Numbered from the stretch's first letter, positions 17,604-27,086 are shown. The stretch: 64,000 nt of DNA from Alphaproteobacteria bacterium 32-64-14 (GCA_002280725.1 NCEM01000001.1:62001-126000); one strand, 5' to 3'. The notes: generated by a model not told the origin, from the letters alone. Made by a program: numbers and translations.

Positions 17604-18160
17604 CTGGCGTGGCCGACGAGATCGAAGCCAGACGCGCTGACGCGACGCCCGTCACGCTCACACCCCACGATACCGCATGGGAGGAGACTGCGGCTGCCGA
17701 AATGCGGCGCATATCGACCGCGATCGGCGCGGCGTTGCTGCGCGTGGAGCACATCGGTTCGACCGCGATCCCCGGCATCGCCGCCAAGCCAACGATCGAC
17801 CTGATGCCGCTGGTGCGCGCCGAGGGCGATCTCGATTCATGTCGCGGCCCGATGGAATCGCTCGGCTATCTGTGGCGGGGCGAGTATGGCATCGCGGGCC
17901 GGCGCTACAGCGTTCTTGAGCAGGGCGGGAAACGCCTGTTCCATGTCCACATCTTTGCCGAGGGCAACGAGAACGTCGCGCGGCATCTAAGTTTCCGCGA
18001 CTATCTGCAGGCGCATCGCGATGAAGCGCTGGCCTACGAGGCCGCCAAATCTGCCGCCGCAGCGGCGCACCCGGACAACTCCATGGCCTACAACGACCAC
18101 AAGTCGGGGTGGATCAGGGCCTGCCAGGAGCGGGCGAAGACCTGGGCGGCCGGGCTCTAA
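17600..18160 (+). CDS. GrpB family protein (nucleotidyltransferase-like)
   Basis: The 186-residue protein shows the GrpB/UPF0157 signature VEHIGSTAIPGIAAKPTIDLMPLV (core GSTAIPG, then K-P-x-I-D), which is the active-site region of a minimal nucleotidyltransferase fold. FHVHIF and LSFRDYLQAH in the second half also fit. Some family members are fused to dephospho-CoA kinase; the biochemical role is unsettled. Its ATG overlaps the uvrC stop by four bases, so it is translationally coupled to uvrC. Confidence 0.88.
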   Translation: MTGVADEIEARRADATPVTLTPHDTAWEETAAAEMRRISTAIGAALLRVEHIGSTAIPGIAAKPTIDLMPLVRAEGDLDSCRGPMESLGYLWRGEYGIAGRRYSVLEQGGKRLFHVHIFAEGNENVARHLSFRDYLQAHRDEALAYEAAKSAAAAAHPDNSMAYNDHKSGWIRACQERAKTWAAGL

Positions 18161-18266
18161 CCACGGGTTCCTAGGGTTTCAGACGGCTTCACCGCCTGCC
18201 ACATTCACGTCCGATTCATCGGCGATCCAGTTTAGGATAGGGTTCGCTCCGAAGCCCGGGGGATAC

Positions 18267-18902
18267 ATGCGCCGCACCGCTCTTGCTTCTCTTGCCGCCG
18301 TCCTGCTCGCCGCCCCGGCGCTGGCGCAGACGGGATCGAACGCGGCCGGCGCCGGCGCCACGCGCATACTCTCGCCGCAGCAGGCCGCAGCCGAGCCTGA
18401 ACGCCGCCCCGGCCCCTATGCCATGTTCGCGGACTTCTCGAGCAGCTTCGTGACCGTGCAGACGCAGTACAGCGCCAACGTGATCTCCGAGACGTTTGCC
18501 GCCGCGCTGCAACGCTCACGCGACACGGCGCGCGCCGAGTCGAAACCGATCCCCGAGGCGGTGATCAAGGGCCTGCTGCCCTTCTATCCCGAGACGCTGT
18601 TACGCGATGTGCGCTATTCCATCGGCGACCCGAGCAAGACGGGGCTGGCCGGCTTTGCGATCCGCAATGGCAACGCCGCCGCCGTGACGCTGATCGACAC
18701 CATCGTCTTCAAGGACGAGAGCTATGTGAACAGCCTCGCCTTGTGGGCTCATGAGATGCACCACGTGCAGCAATATGCCGACTGGGGCCTTTCAGGATTT
18801 GCCGCGCGCTATGCGTTCGGCTGGAACGATGTCGAGGCTGCGGCCAGCGCACGCGCGCAGGAATTCGTGACGTGGTATCGCGCCAGGCTCGCGACGCAGT
18901 AG
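18267..18902 (+). CDS. secreted DUF4157-like putative metalloprotein
   Basis: The 211-residue protein has a signal peptide ending ALAQ (about residue 21). The domain with IPEAVIKGLLPFYPETLL, GLAGFAIRNGN and the metal-binding motif HEMHH (H162-H166), followed by VQQYADWG and GFAARYA, matches the DUF4157 (eCIS core) family. HExxH suggests a zinc centre, though enzymatic activity is unproven. Family members are often near extracellular contractile injection systems, but no such genes are visible here. GGGGG lies five bases before the ATG. A 106-base gap separates it from the GrpB gene. Confidence 0.75.
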   Translation: MRRTALASLAAVLLAAPALAQTGSNAAGAGATRILSPQQAAAEPERRPGPYAMFADFSSSFVTVQTQYSANVISETFAAALQRSRDTARAESKPIPEAVIKGLLPFYPETLLRDVRYSIGDPSKTGLAGFAIRNGNAAAVTLIDTIVFKDESYVNSLALWAHEMHHVQQYADWGLSGFAARYAFGWNDVEAAASARAQEFVTWYRARLATQ

Positions 18903-18960
18903 GCTTCCCCTCCGTCTGAATCTGGCCGATGGTTGCTCCATACGGGGGAGACCTGCATCC

Positions 18961-19995
18961 ATGCCTGAAGCGATCATCGAACCAGACCTGCCGATCATCG
19001 ACCCGCACCACCATCTGTGGGACAGGCGGCCGGTGATGCACCTCATCCCGCCGCCTGTGCATCCGTTCGAACACATCAGCTATCGCAAGGGACATTACCT
19101 TCTCGACCAGCTGCTGGAGGATACCGGCAGCGGCCACAACATCACAGCGACGGTCTATCTCGAATGCCGCTCGATGTATCGCGCCGACGGGCCGAACGAG
19201 CTGAAGCCGGTGGGCGAGACGGAGTTCGTCAACGGCGTCGCGGCCATGGCGGCGAGCGGGCTGTATGGCAGGACGCTGGCGTGCGCCGGCATTGTGAGCA
19301 CGGCGGAGCTGTTGCTGGGCGCGGAGGTTGGCCGCGTGCTGGATGCGCACGCACGGGCGGGCGGTTCGCGTTTCAAGGGCATCCGGCGGTCCACATCGTA
19401 TGACGCCGATCCGAATGTGCTGGGTCCGCTGAACCGCAATCCGGCTGGCGTGATGATGGAGCCCAAATTCCGCGAGGGCTTTGCGGAGTTGGGCAAGCGC
19501 GGGTTGTCGTTCGATGCCTGGTTCCTGGAGCCGCAGCTGCCTGAGCTGATCGATCTGGCGCGGCAGTTTCCGGACACGCCCATCGTGCTGGACCATGTCG
19601 GCACGCCGCTTGGGTATGCGAGTTATGGCGGCAAACTGACGGAGCGGTTTGGCGTGTGGCGCGAGAATATCCGCACACTGGCGAAATCAACGAACGTGCA
19701 TGTGAAGCTGGGCGGCCTCGCCATGCCGTTCTGCAATTTCCCGTCCATGCTGTCGGACAAGCGCGCGCCATCCGAACAGCTGGCGAAGGAATGGGGGCCG
19801 TATGTCGAGACATGCATCGAAGCGTTCGGCGCCAAACGCTGCATGTTCGAAAGCAACTTCCCGGTCGATGAGGTGAGCTGCGATTACCCGACGCTGTGGA
19901 ATGCGCTCAAGGTGATCGCGAAAGGCGCGAGCAAGGACGAGAAGCACGAGCTGTTCTTTGGTACGGCGAACAGGTTCTATCGTCTGGGGTTGTAG
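18961..19995 (+). CDS. amidohydrolase family 2 metal-dependent hydrolase
   Basis: The 344-residue TIM-barrel enzyme begins with IIDPHHHLWD (H16-H18), the metal-binding HxH of the amidohydrolase-2 family. LDHVGTP near residue 205 and FESNFPVDE near 300 are the other active-site strands. The family includes 2-pyrone-4,6-dicarboxylate lactonase, L-fuconolactonase and decarboxylases. The substrate is not identifiable. GGGGGAG upstream of the ATG is a good ribosome-binding site. Confidence 0.87.
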   Translation: MPEAIIEPDLPIIDPHHHLWDRRPVMHLIPPPVHPFEHISYRKGHYLLDQLLEDTGSGHNITATVYLECRSMYRADGPNELKPVGETEFVNGVAAMAASGLYGRTLACAGIVSTAELLLGAEVGRVLDAHARAGGSRFKGIRRSTSYDADPNVLGPLNRNPAGVMMEPKFREGFAELGKRGLSFDAWFLEPQLPELIDLARQFPDTPIVLDHVGTPLGYASYGGKLTERFGVWRENIRTLAKSTNVHVKLGGLAMPFCNFPSMLSDKRAPSEQLAKEWGPYVETCIEAFGAKRCMFESNFPVDEVSCDYPTLWNALKVIAKGASKDEKHELFFGTANRFYRLGL

Positions 19996-20001
19996 CGGGA
20001 G

Positions 20002-20847
20002 CTACGGCGCGACGCCATAGTCTGCGTACCGCTTGGCGATCTCCGGTTCCGCGGCGACCGCGCGATCGATCAGGCCTCGTCCCTCATCCGTGCGGCCGAG
20101 GCGAAGCAGCACGATTCCACGGCCATACATGAAGTGCGAGCTGCGCGGCGAGATGCTCATCGCGCGCTCATAGTCCGCCAGCGCCAGATCGTATTTGCCC
20201 ATCTTCAGGTACACCATGCCGCGGCTGTCGATGGCGAAACCATTGGTGTTGCCGGTGAGGCCGACGGAGACGTTGCAATAGGTCAGCGCCCGCTCCAGCT
20301 CCTTGCCTTCCAGGGCGAGCATCCAGCACATCGAATTGTGCAGGCCCGCGTTCATGGGCGCGAGCTTCAGGGCCGTCATGATGTCCGCGTGTGCAAGATC
20401 ATAGCGCTTGAGCTCGCTGTAGAGCGACGCCCTGCCCTGATAATTGTATATGTTGCGCGGCTCGAGATAGATGAGCGTGCCGTAGTCTTTCACCGCTTCT
20501 TCCTTGCGGCCGTTGTTCCAGCGCAGACCGGCGCGCGCTGAGAGCGCGACGCGGCGTTCATATCCCGTGTGAGTCTTGATGGCTTCGGTGCAGGCTGTTT
20601 CCAGCGCCGCCGTGTCTGTCTTTTCGTCGTCATCAAGCTCCCATTGATCATAGACCGTCATGCACGTTTCGAAGGCGCCAAGGTCAATCTCCACTGCCGG
20701 ATTGTATTCCGGCTCGGGCGCCTCGATCGGATCATCCACCGGAGCCTCGACGGCGCCCTTCGCCGCGGCCTTCTGCGCAAAGGCCGGCGTCATTGTGAGC
20801 GCGGCAGCCACCATCACGGCTGCACCTAATGCGTGGCGAATGGACAT
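20002..20847 (-). CDS. secreted tetratricopeptide repeat protein
   Basis: The 281-residue protein has a signal peptide (MSIRHALGAAVMVAAALT, cleavage after AFA about residue 24) and an Ala/Pro/Glu-rich linker. Four to five TPR units from about residue 95 follow, including DYERAMSISPRSSHFMYGRG. Two cysteines near the N-terminal linker could pair. It probably sits in the periplasm as a scaffold; the partner is unknown. It is convergent with the amidohydrolase gene. Confidence 0.78.
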   Translation of the reverse strand: MSIRHALGAAVMVAAALTMTPAFAQKAAAKGAVEAPVDDPIEAPEPEYNPAVEIDLGAFETCMTVYDQWELDDDEKTDTAALETACTEAIKTHTGYERRVALSARAGLRWNNGRKEEAVKDYGTLIYLEPRNIYNYQGRASLYSELKRYDLAHADIMTALKLAPMNAGLHNSMCWMLALEGKELERALTYCNVSVGLTGNTNGFAIDSRGMVYLKMGKYDLALADYERAMSISPRSSHFMYGRGIVLLRLGRTDEGRGLIDRAVAAEPEIAKRYADYGVAP

Positions 20848-20979
20848 CGCGTCTCCCCCGAACGACTTCCGCGCGCAAGCTTACGCACGGCGGCGCGGCT
20901 GTCTACCGGGCGCTTTCTTTCTTGTCGCTGCGGGTCCATCCTCGCCCCCAGCGGCGCAAGACCGGCGGGAGATGGGCGG

Positions 20980-22146
20980 ATGGATTTCGAGCTCGCGGAA
21001 GAACACCGGCTGCTGCAGGATCTTGTCGCGCGTTTCGTGCGCGAGAACCTGATCCCGCTCGAACAAAAAGTGCTGGAACGCGACGCCATGGGACAGGGCG
21101 CGTATCTGAGCCACGAAGAGCGCGACCGGATCGACGCTGTCTCTCGCGAGATGGGATTGTGGGGGCTCGATGCGCCCGAGGATGTCGGCGGGGCGGACCT
21201 GCCAGCCGTTGCGATGATCGGCGCCAATATCGAGATGGGGAAGACGTGTGTTCCCTATCACCTGCCGCCGGATAGCCCGAACCTTAGGATGCTGATGGCG
21301 ACGGTGAATGAGGATCAGCGCGAGCGCTATCTCGCGCCCTATGTGCAGAAGGGTACGATCTCGGCCATCGGCATTTCGGAGCCGGGGGCGGGCGCAGACC
21401 CCGCAGCCATGATCACGCGCGCCGTGCGCGAGGGCGACGAGTGGGTGATCAACGGCCGCAAGATCTGGATCAGCCGCGCACAGGAGGCGGATTTCACGAT
21501 CCTGATGGCGGTGACCGACAAGCAGAAGGGCGCGCGCGGCGGCATCAGCGCGTTCCTGGTGGATCGCGGGACGCCGGGCTTCAACGTGCTGCGGCGTATT
21601 CCCATGCTGGGCGGGCAGTTCACGTATGAGGTGGCGCTGGAGAATTGCCGCGTGCCGGCGGCCAATCTTCTCGGAACCGAGGGGCAAGGCTTTGCCCCGA
21701 TGCAGGTGCGGCTTTCCACGCGACGGCTGCAGATGGCGAGCTGGTCCATCGGCATGGCGCAGCGCGCGCTGGACATGATGCTCGACTATGCGCCGCAGCG
21801 CGTGGTGTTCGGTGAGCCGCTGGCGAACCGGCAGGCGATCCAGTGGTGGATCGCTGACGCCTATACACGCATCAAGGCGGCGACGCTGATGACGTATGAA
21901 ACGGCTTGGAAGCTCGACAGGAAAGCCGACGTGCGCACCGAGATCTCGGCGGTGAAGGCGTATGCGACCGAGATGGCTTACGAGGTCATCGACCACGCCA
22001 TGCAGCTCTACGGCGCGATGGGCGTGACGAAGGAACTGCCGCTGTCCCTCATGTCAGGCCACCTTCGCACCATGCGCATCTATGACGGCCCGACCGAAGT
22101 GCATAAGTGGGTCGTCGCGCGGAATCTGCTGGGGCTGAAGCGGTAG
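20980..22146 (+). CDS. acyl-CoA dehydrogenase
   Basis: The 388-residue flavoenzyme introduces the alpha-beta double bond in acyl-CoA. The start MDFELAEEHRLLQDLVARFV is typical, with GISEPGAGADPAAM in the middle domain (FAD and acyl-CoA contacts) and the C-terminal block MRIYDGPTEVHKWVVARNLLG. ATG 20980 is selected because the open frame further upstream lacks family similarity and GGGAG lies eight bases before it. Chain length cannot be predicted. Two genes downstream is a crotonase, supporting a fatty-acid or aromatic acid degradation role. Confidence 0.92.
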   Translation: MDFELAEEHRLLQDLVARFVRENLIPLEQKVLERDAMGQGAYLSHEERDRIDAVSREMGLWGLDAPEDVGGADLPAVAMIGANIEMGKTCVPYHLPPDSPNLRMLMATVNEDQRERYLAPYVQKGTISAIGISEPGAGADPAAMITRAVREGDEWVINGRKIWISRAQEADFTILMAVTDKQKGARGGISAFLVDRGTPGFNVLRRIPMLGGQFTYEVALENCRVPAANLLGTEGQGFAPMQVRLSTRRLQMASWSIGMAQRALDMMLDYAPQRVVFGEPLANRQAIQWWIADAYTRIKAATLMTYETAWKLDRKADVRTEISAVKAYATEMAYEVIDHAMQLYGAMGVTKELPLSLMSGHLRTMRIYDGPTEVHKWVVARNLLGLKR

Positions 22147-22231
22147 CTGCTGACCGCATTTGTTAGCTATTAGCACACCGTTAAGCAGCGCGCGGGATGC
22201 TCGCCGTGCTGAACGGGTCGGGAGATTACAC

Positions 22232-22750
22232 GTGCATCCAGTTGCCTCGGCTGCCGCGCGCAGCGCCATCATTGCGGTAGCCGTATGGGCGCTGTTCATC
22301 GCGGCAAACCTGGCCCTTCATCCGACGCCGTGGGAGTACAAGCCCCGCGATCTGCCGTACATCGCGATGCGCACAGTGCTCAGCCCAGCGCTGCTGGCGG
22401 CTACGCTCGCCGGATGGCTGATGCTGTGGCGCTGGCTTGTGACCACAGAGGGCACCACGGGAGAACGCGGCAACTGGCCTGCCCGCGCCATGCGCGAGGT
22501 GGTCGTCACTCTCTTGCTGGCCGCCGCTATCCTGCTGCTAGCGCTGGCGGCCATGGCCGTCCCTCATGGGTGGCCATTCAGGATTCCAACCTTTGACATG
22601 AGCGCAGACAACCCGATCCGCTTTATCTGGATATTCCCGGAGCGCTATCTCGCACGGCTCTTCATGTCTGCCGTATTTGCCGTCGCAGTCGTCCGGATCA
22701 TGCTTCCCCTGATCCCCCGCTTCGATAGGATGACGCCTCGCAACATGTGA
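22232..22750 (+). CDS. integral membrane protein of unknown function
   Basis: The 172-residue protein has four predicted membrane helices (AAARSAIIAVAVWALFIA; VLSPALLAATLAGWLMLW; VVVTLLLAAAILLLALAAM; LFMSAVFAVAVVRIMLP). The GTG start at 22232 is supported by GGGAG seven bases upstream. It lies eight bases before the crotonase gene and is likely in the same transcript. I do not recognise a family. Confidence 0.65.
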   Translation: MHPVASAAARSAIIAVAVWALFIAANLALHPTPWEYKPRDLPYIAMRTVLSPALLAATLAGWLMLWRWLVTTEGTTGERGNWPARAMREVVVTLLLAAAILLLALAAMAVPHGWPFRIPTFDMSADNPIRFIWIFPERYLARLFMSAVFAVAVVRIMLPLIPRFDRMTPRNM

Positions 22751-22757
22751 GGCCCGC

Positions 22758-23537
22758 ATGACCGACCGAATCGGCGATGTTCATACCCTGCGCGACGGCT
22801 TTGTGGCGCGGGTGACCATCGACAAGCCGCCGATCAACGCGGTGAGCGTCGATCTGATGCGCGATCTCGCCGATGCGCTGGAGGGGCTGGACAAGGATGG
22901 CGCAACGCGCGCCGTCGTGCTGGCGACGGCGGGGAAGGTGTTCTGTTCGGGGGCGGACCTGTCCAACCGCACCAGCGAGGGGCCCATCCCCGAGCGGTCG
23001 ATCAATCCGCTTTACGATCAGGCCGTGCGTCTGTTCTCGACGGAGCTGCCTATTGTCGCCGCCGTGCAGGGCGCAGCGATCGGCGCGGGGCTCGGGCTGT
23101 CGCTGATCGCGGATTTCCGTGTGGCGGCGCCTGAAGCGCGGTTTGCGGCCAACTTCACCAAGCTGGGCTTCCATCCGGGCTTCGGCCTCACCTACACCCT
23201 GCCCCGCCTGATCGGGCGGCAGAATGCTGCGCGCATGTTCCTGACAGGCGAGCGCTATGATGCGGACGACGCGATGGACATGGGGCTGGTGGACGAGATT
23301 GCGCCGCTGGACCAGCTGTTGCTGCGCGCGCATGCACTGGCCGCCTCGATTGCGGAGAACGCGCCGTTGGCCATCCGCTCCACACGCAAGACGCTGCGCG
23401 GCGATCTTGCCGCCGCCGTGCGTACGCAGACGGACCACGAGTTTACCGAGCAGCAATGGCTGATGAAGACTGACGACTTCAAGGAAGGCGTGAAGGCGGT
23501 GAGCGAGCGCCGGCCGGGGGAGTTCAAGGGGCGGTAG
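22758..23537 (+). CDS. crotonase-fold enoyl-CoA hydratase/isomerase family protein
   Basis: The 259-residue protein has the crotonase oxyanion-hole elements FCSGADL (62-68) and GAAIGAGLGL (105-114). The two catalytic glutamates of classical enoyl-CoA hydratase are missing: the position equal to rat Glu144 is G113 and that of Glu164 is F133. Hydratase activity by the standard mechanism is therefore doubtful, and isomerase, lyase or thioesterase chemistry is possible. It follows the acyl-CoA dehydrogenase and a membrane gene on the same strand. Confidence 0.86.
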   Translation: MTDRIGDVHTLRDGFVARVTIDKPPINAVSVDLMRDLADALEGLDKDGATRAVVLATAGKVFCSGADLSNRTSEGPIPERSINPLYDQAVRLFSTELPIVAAVQGAAIGAGLGLSLIADFRVAAPEARFAANFTKLGFHPGFGLTYTLPRLIGRQNAARMFLTGERYDADDAMDMGLVDEIAPLDQLLLRAHALAASIAENAPLAIRSTRKTLRGDLAAAVRTQTDHEFTEQQWLMKTDDFKEGVKAVSERRPGEFKGR

Positions 23538-23546
23538 CAGAGTGCG

Positions 23547-24200
23547 CTAGTTCAGCGCCTCGATGCCGCCGGTGAAGACTTTCACGGCGCGGTCCACCGC
23601 CTCGCGGATATCGGCCTCGCTGGCGACGTAAGACGGCACGCCGAGTGCGCGGAACTGGATGCGGGCGCGGACGAGATCGAGGAAGACCGAGGCCGCAATT
23701 TCGTAGTTGGCGATCCTGATCTCGCCTGCGTTGGCCCGGTCCTCGAGGTAGATGGCGAGCGCCTTGCGGACGCCCTCGGTCGCCCGCTTGTTCCAGGCTT
23801 CGGCCATGTCCGGGAACTTCTTGGACTGCGACACCATTAGGCGGAAGATGTCGATCGACTGCGGGCTCGCGTGCAGAGTGAGGAAATGCTCACCGATCCG
23901 TTGAAGGCCCTGCCGCACGGGAGCGTGGGCGGCGAGCTCGAGCTGCATCTGCTGGGTGACGAGTTCCACGCGCGCGTCGATCATGGCCTCGAACAGGCCT
24001 TTCTTGCCGCCAAACTGGGCGTAAAGCGTTGAAAGTGAACCACCTGCACGGCGCACGATCTCGGCCATGTTGGCCTGTTCGTAGCCGAATTCGAGGAACA
24101 CATCCCGGGCTGCCTTGAGGAAAGCGGCGCGGCGCAGTTCGGCGCGTCCGGCTTCGGGTTCCTGCTGCGAGGGGACGGCGGCGGATTTTGAATCTGACAT
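23547..24200 (-). CDS. TetR family repressor, probably of the adjacent efflux operon
   Basis: The 217-residue protein carries an N-terminal TetR helix-turn-helix (about residues 24-70: AARDVFLEFGYEQANMAEIV then GGSLSTLYAQFGGKKGL). An AefR-like ligand domain follows. It is divergent from the EmrAB-type pair with 138 bases between the start codons, and a perfect inverted repeat (24270-24283) lies in that gap. Repression of the pump and of itself is the simplest model. Confidence 0.88.
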   Translation of the reverse strand: MSDSKSAAVPSQQEPEAGRAELRRAAFLKAARDVFLEFGYEQANMAEIVRRAGGSLSTLYAQFGGKKGLFEAMIDARVELVTQQMQLELAAHAPVRQGLQRIGEHFLTLHASPQSIDIFRLMVSQSKKFPDMAEAWNKRATEGVRKALAIYLEDRANAGEIRIANYEIAASVFLDLVRARIQFRALGVPSYVASEADIREAVDRAVKVFTGGIEALN

Positions 24201-24269
24201 TTGTTTAGAGATACTCTGAGTTGAGGCATCTTGATACTCGGGACGGCGTGTCTACATTTCAACCCAAAC

Positions 24270-24283
24270 GTAACCGCTGTTAC
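24270..24283. promoter_or_regulatory. inverted repeat, candidate TetR operator
   Basis: GTAAC and GTTAC flank the four bases CGCT in the gap between the TetR gene and the membrane fusion protein gene, 56 bases before the latter's start. TetR repressors of divergent pumps usually bind such dyads. The same gap also has GATACTC twice (near 24211 and 24234). Confidence 0.55.
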
Positions 24284-24338
24284 ATATACGGACGCTTCCC
24301 CCGAGGGCGGAGCGCCCGATCCGGACAGGACACTTCAG

Positions 24339-25487
24339 ATGGCCCTCAAGACGGTCAAGGTCGAACCTGGCGCAGCGCCCGCGAGCGCGCCCGAGACGGC
24401 TCCCACGGGCGCAGCACCTCCTGCACCGGCGGCCGCCGGCGCCGGCAAGGGTGGCCTGCGCAAGAACATCCTCATCGGTGTCGCGGCGGTGGCTGCGGTC
24501 GCGGTGATCTGGATGGGCGGCGACTGGTTCTTCAACGGCCGCTTCAACATCTCGACCGACAACGCGCAGCTGCGCTCGGACATCGCGCGCGTGACGCCGA
24601 AGATCGAGGGCTACGTCAAGACGATTCACGTCGCTGAAAACCAGGTGGTGAAGCGCGGCGACCTGCTGATCGAACTGGAAGACGACGAATTCCAGACGCG
24701 GCTGGCGTTTGCGAAAGCAGAACTGGCGCAGGCCGAGGCCGACGCCGTGCAAGCCGGAGCGCGCATCGCGGCGCAACGCGACCAGATCGCAGAGGCGCGG
24801 GCCGCACGCGAAGCCGCCAACGCCAACGCCGATATCTCCACCTCGGAGGCCAAGCGCCTTGCCGCCCTCGCCGAGCAAGGCTGGTACCCGAAGGCAAAGC
24901 TCGAACAGCTTGAGGCCACGCGCCGCATGGCGGACGCACAGCTCACGGAAGCGGACGCCACGATCACCGCCCAGCGCAGCCAGCTTTCGAGCACGCAGGC
25001 CGCCGCCGCCTCGGCCGCCGCCAAGGTTGAGGCTGCCCGCGCAAAAGTCGCCGGCGCGCAGCTGGAGCTGGACCGAACGAAGATCCGCGCGCCGATGAAT
25101 GGCGTGGTGACCAAGAAGGACGTCGTCGAAGGCCAGATCCTCTCGCCCGGCCGTGTCGCGCTTTCCATCGTATCTTCTGATGATGTGTGGGTAGTCGCGA
25201 ACTTCAAGGAAACGCAGATCACCGACATGCGCGTCGGCCAGTGCGTGAACCTGCACGTCGATGCGCTGCCCAGCCTGCACGTCACGGGCAAGGTGCAGAG
25301 CCTATCGCCCTCGACCGGGGCCACGTTCAGCCTCGTGCCGCAGGACACCGCGACCGGCAACTTCACGAAGATCGTGCAGCGCGTGCCGGTGAAGATCGTG
25401 CTCGACAAGGAAGCGCTCTCCAGCGGCCTTCTGCGGTCCGGCCTTCAGGTCACCGCCACCGTCTCGACCAAGCCTGACTGCGAGTAA
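24339..25487 (+). CDS. HlyD/EmrA-type membrane fusion protein
   Basis: The 382-residue periplasmic adaptor has an Ala/Pro-rich cytoplasmic start and one membrane helix (about residues 43-62). A split lipoyl/barrel-sandwich follows (IEGYVKTIHVAENQVVKRGDLL, with the partner at RAPMNGVVTKKDVVEGQ), with a long alpha-helical coiled-coil hairpin rich in Ala, Glu and Arg (about 105-230) and a beta-barrel region. It bridges the inner-membrane MFS pump encoded next to an outer-membrane channel of TolC type, which is not in the window. ATG 24339 is preferred; the frame is open further upstream into the operator region. Confidence 0.9.
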   Translation: MALKTVKVEPGAAPASAPETAPTGAAPPAPAAAGAGKGGLRKNILIGVAAVAAVAVIWMGGDWFFNGRFNISTDNAQLRSDIARVTPKIEGYVKTIHVAENQVVKRGDLLIELEDDEFQTRLAFAKAELAQAEADAVQAGARIAAQRDQIAEARAAREAANANADISTSEAKRLAALAEQGWYPKAKLEQLEATRRMADAQLTEADATITAQRSQLSSTQAAAASAAAKVEAARAKVAGAQLELDRTKIRAPMNGVVTKKDVVEGQILSPGRVALSIVSSDDVWVVANFKETQITDMRVGQCVNLHVDALPSLHVTGKVQSLSPSTGATFSLVPQDTATGNFTKIVQRVPVKIVLDKEALSSGLLRSGLQVTATVSTKPDCE

Positions 25488-25493
25488 CGCTTC

Positions 25494-27086
25494 ATGAGCG
25501 CGACCGCCGCCATGTCGCCGGGAGCGTATTCACCGCCGGCAAGAGGAACCCGTGAGAGCCTGCTGCTCAACATCGGCTTCTTCGCCATGGTCGTCGGCAT
25601 GTTCATGGCGATCCTGGACATCCAGATCGTCGCCTCCTCCATTTCGCAAATCCAGGCGGGCATCTCGGCGTCTGCCGAGGAAGTCGCGTGGATCCAGACC
25701 AGCTACCTGATCGCCGAAGTCATCGGGATTCCACTGTCGGGCCTGCTCAACCGCGCGCTGTCGATGCGACGCTTGTGGGTGTTCTCAGCGGTGGGCTTCA
25801 CGGCGGCCAGCGTGCTGTGCGCCTTCGCGTGGGACCTCAACAGCCTGATCGTGTTCCGCTGCATCCAGGGCTTCCTTGGCGCCGCGATGATCCCGACCAC
25901 GATGGCGGCGGCGTTCACCCTGTTCGGACCCAATCGTTCGATGTTCCAGCAGGTGGCCATCGGCATGGTGGCGACGCTGGCGCCCTCCATCGGCCCGACG
26001 CTGGGCGGCTGGCTCACCGAGAACATGAGCTGGCACTGGCTGTTCCTCGTCAACGTCATCCCCGGCATCATCGCGGCGATACTCGTTTGGAATTTCACAC
26101 CGAGGCAACCGACGCAGCTGAGCCTCATCAAGAACATCGACATCATCGGCCTCGCGGCCATGGCGCTGTTCCTCGGCTCATTCGAATACGTGTTCGAGGA
26201 AGGCCCTGCGGCCGGCTGGTTCGAGGACGAACACCTCGTTATGTGGATGTTCCTCTGCTCATTCGCCGCGGTGGTCTTCTTCTGGCGCGCCTTCAGGCAG
26301 GCGCACCCGGTGGTCGATCTCTCTGTCTACAAGGATCGCAACTTTGCAGTGGGATCGCTTGTGGCGACCGTTGTGGGCTTCGGGCTGTTCGGGTCGGTAT
26401 ACCTCACGCCGCTCTTCCTTGGCTCGGTGCGCGGCTACAACGCGCTGCAGATCGGCCAGATCATGAGCATTGGCGGCATTGCGATGTTCATCGGCGGGCC
26501 GATTGCCGGCGCGCTGGTTCGCAAGGTCGACCCACGCTACATTCTCGCGCTCGGCCTCACGATGGCCGCGATCGGGCTTTACTGGAACAGCTTCCTCACG
26601 GCGGACTCGTCGTTTGAAGAACTCTTCTGGCCGCAGGCGCTGCGTGGCGCGGGCCTGATCATCTCCATGGTGCCATCGAACTTCATCGCGCTCGGCACGC
26701 TGCCGGCGCACAAGCTTCCGAACGCCACGGGCCTTTTCACCGTATGCCGCAACCTTGGCGGGGCGGTGGGTCTCGCGGCGCTCAACACGATGCGGCTGAA
26801 CTATACCAACCTGCACAACCAGGAGATCTCGACGGGCCTCGACCCGTCCCGGCCGGAGGTTCAGGACTTCCTGATGCAGGCGGAAGCCAGCCTTCGCGCG
26901 GCGGGCAATCCCGATCCGTCAGCCGTCGCGCTTGGCCAGCTTGTGCGGCGGATGCAGGCGGAGTCGTCCGTGATGACGTTCAACAACCTGTTCCTCGTTA
27001 TGGCGATCTGCTTTGCGCTGATGCTGTTGATGGCGCCGCTACTGCGCCGGCCCGTCGCCGCCGGACCGGCGCCGGACGCGCACTGA
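25494..27086 (+). CDS. DHA2 family MFS drug efflux transporter (EmrB-like)
   Basis: The 530-residue protein has about 14 membrane helices. Helix 1 has the DHA2 motif FMAILDIQIVASSISQIQ with the conserved Asp, and the motif-C-like GPTLGGWLTENMSWHWLF is in helix 5. It is six bases after the EmrA-like gene, so the two form an operon. Together they would pump amphipathic toxic compounds out across both membranes by proton antiport. Confidence 0.92.
   Translation: MSATAAMSPGAYSPPARGTRESLLLNIGFFAMVVGMFMAILDIQIVASSISQIQAGISASAEEVAWIQTSYLIAEVIGIPLSGLLNRALSMRRLWVFSAVGFTAASVLCAFAWDLNSLIVFRCIQGFLGAAMIPTTMAAAFTLFGPNRSMFQQVAIGMVATLAPSIGPTLGGWLTENMSWHWLFLVNVIPGIIAAILVWNFTPRQPTQLSLIKNIDIIGLAAMALFLGSFEYVFEEGPAAGWFEDEHLVMWMFLCSFAAVVFFWRAFRQAHPVVDLSVYKDRNFAVGSLVATVVGFGLFGSVYLTPLFLGSVRGYNALQIGQIMSIGGIAMFIGGPIAGALVRKVDPRYILALGLTMAAIGLYWNSFLTADSSFEELFWPQALRGAGLIISMVPSNFIALGTLPAHKLPNATGLFTVCRNLGGAVGLAALNTMRLNYTNLHNQEISTGLDPSRPEVQDFLMQAEASLRAAGNPDPSAVALGQLVRRMQAESSVMTFNNLFLVMAICFALMLLMAPLLRRPVAAGPAPDAH

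Noticed and set aside
18267..18902. Part of an extracellular contractile injection system
   Set aside because: No sheath, tube, baseplate or AAA+ genes occur in the window; only the family resemblance of this one protein points that way.
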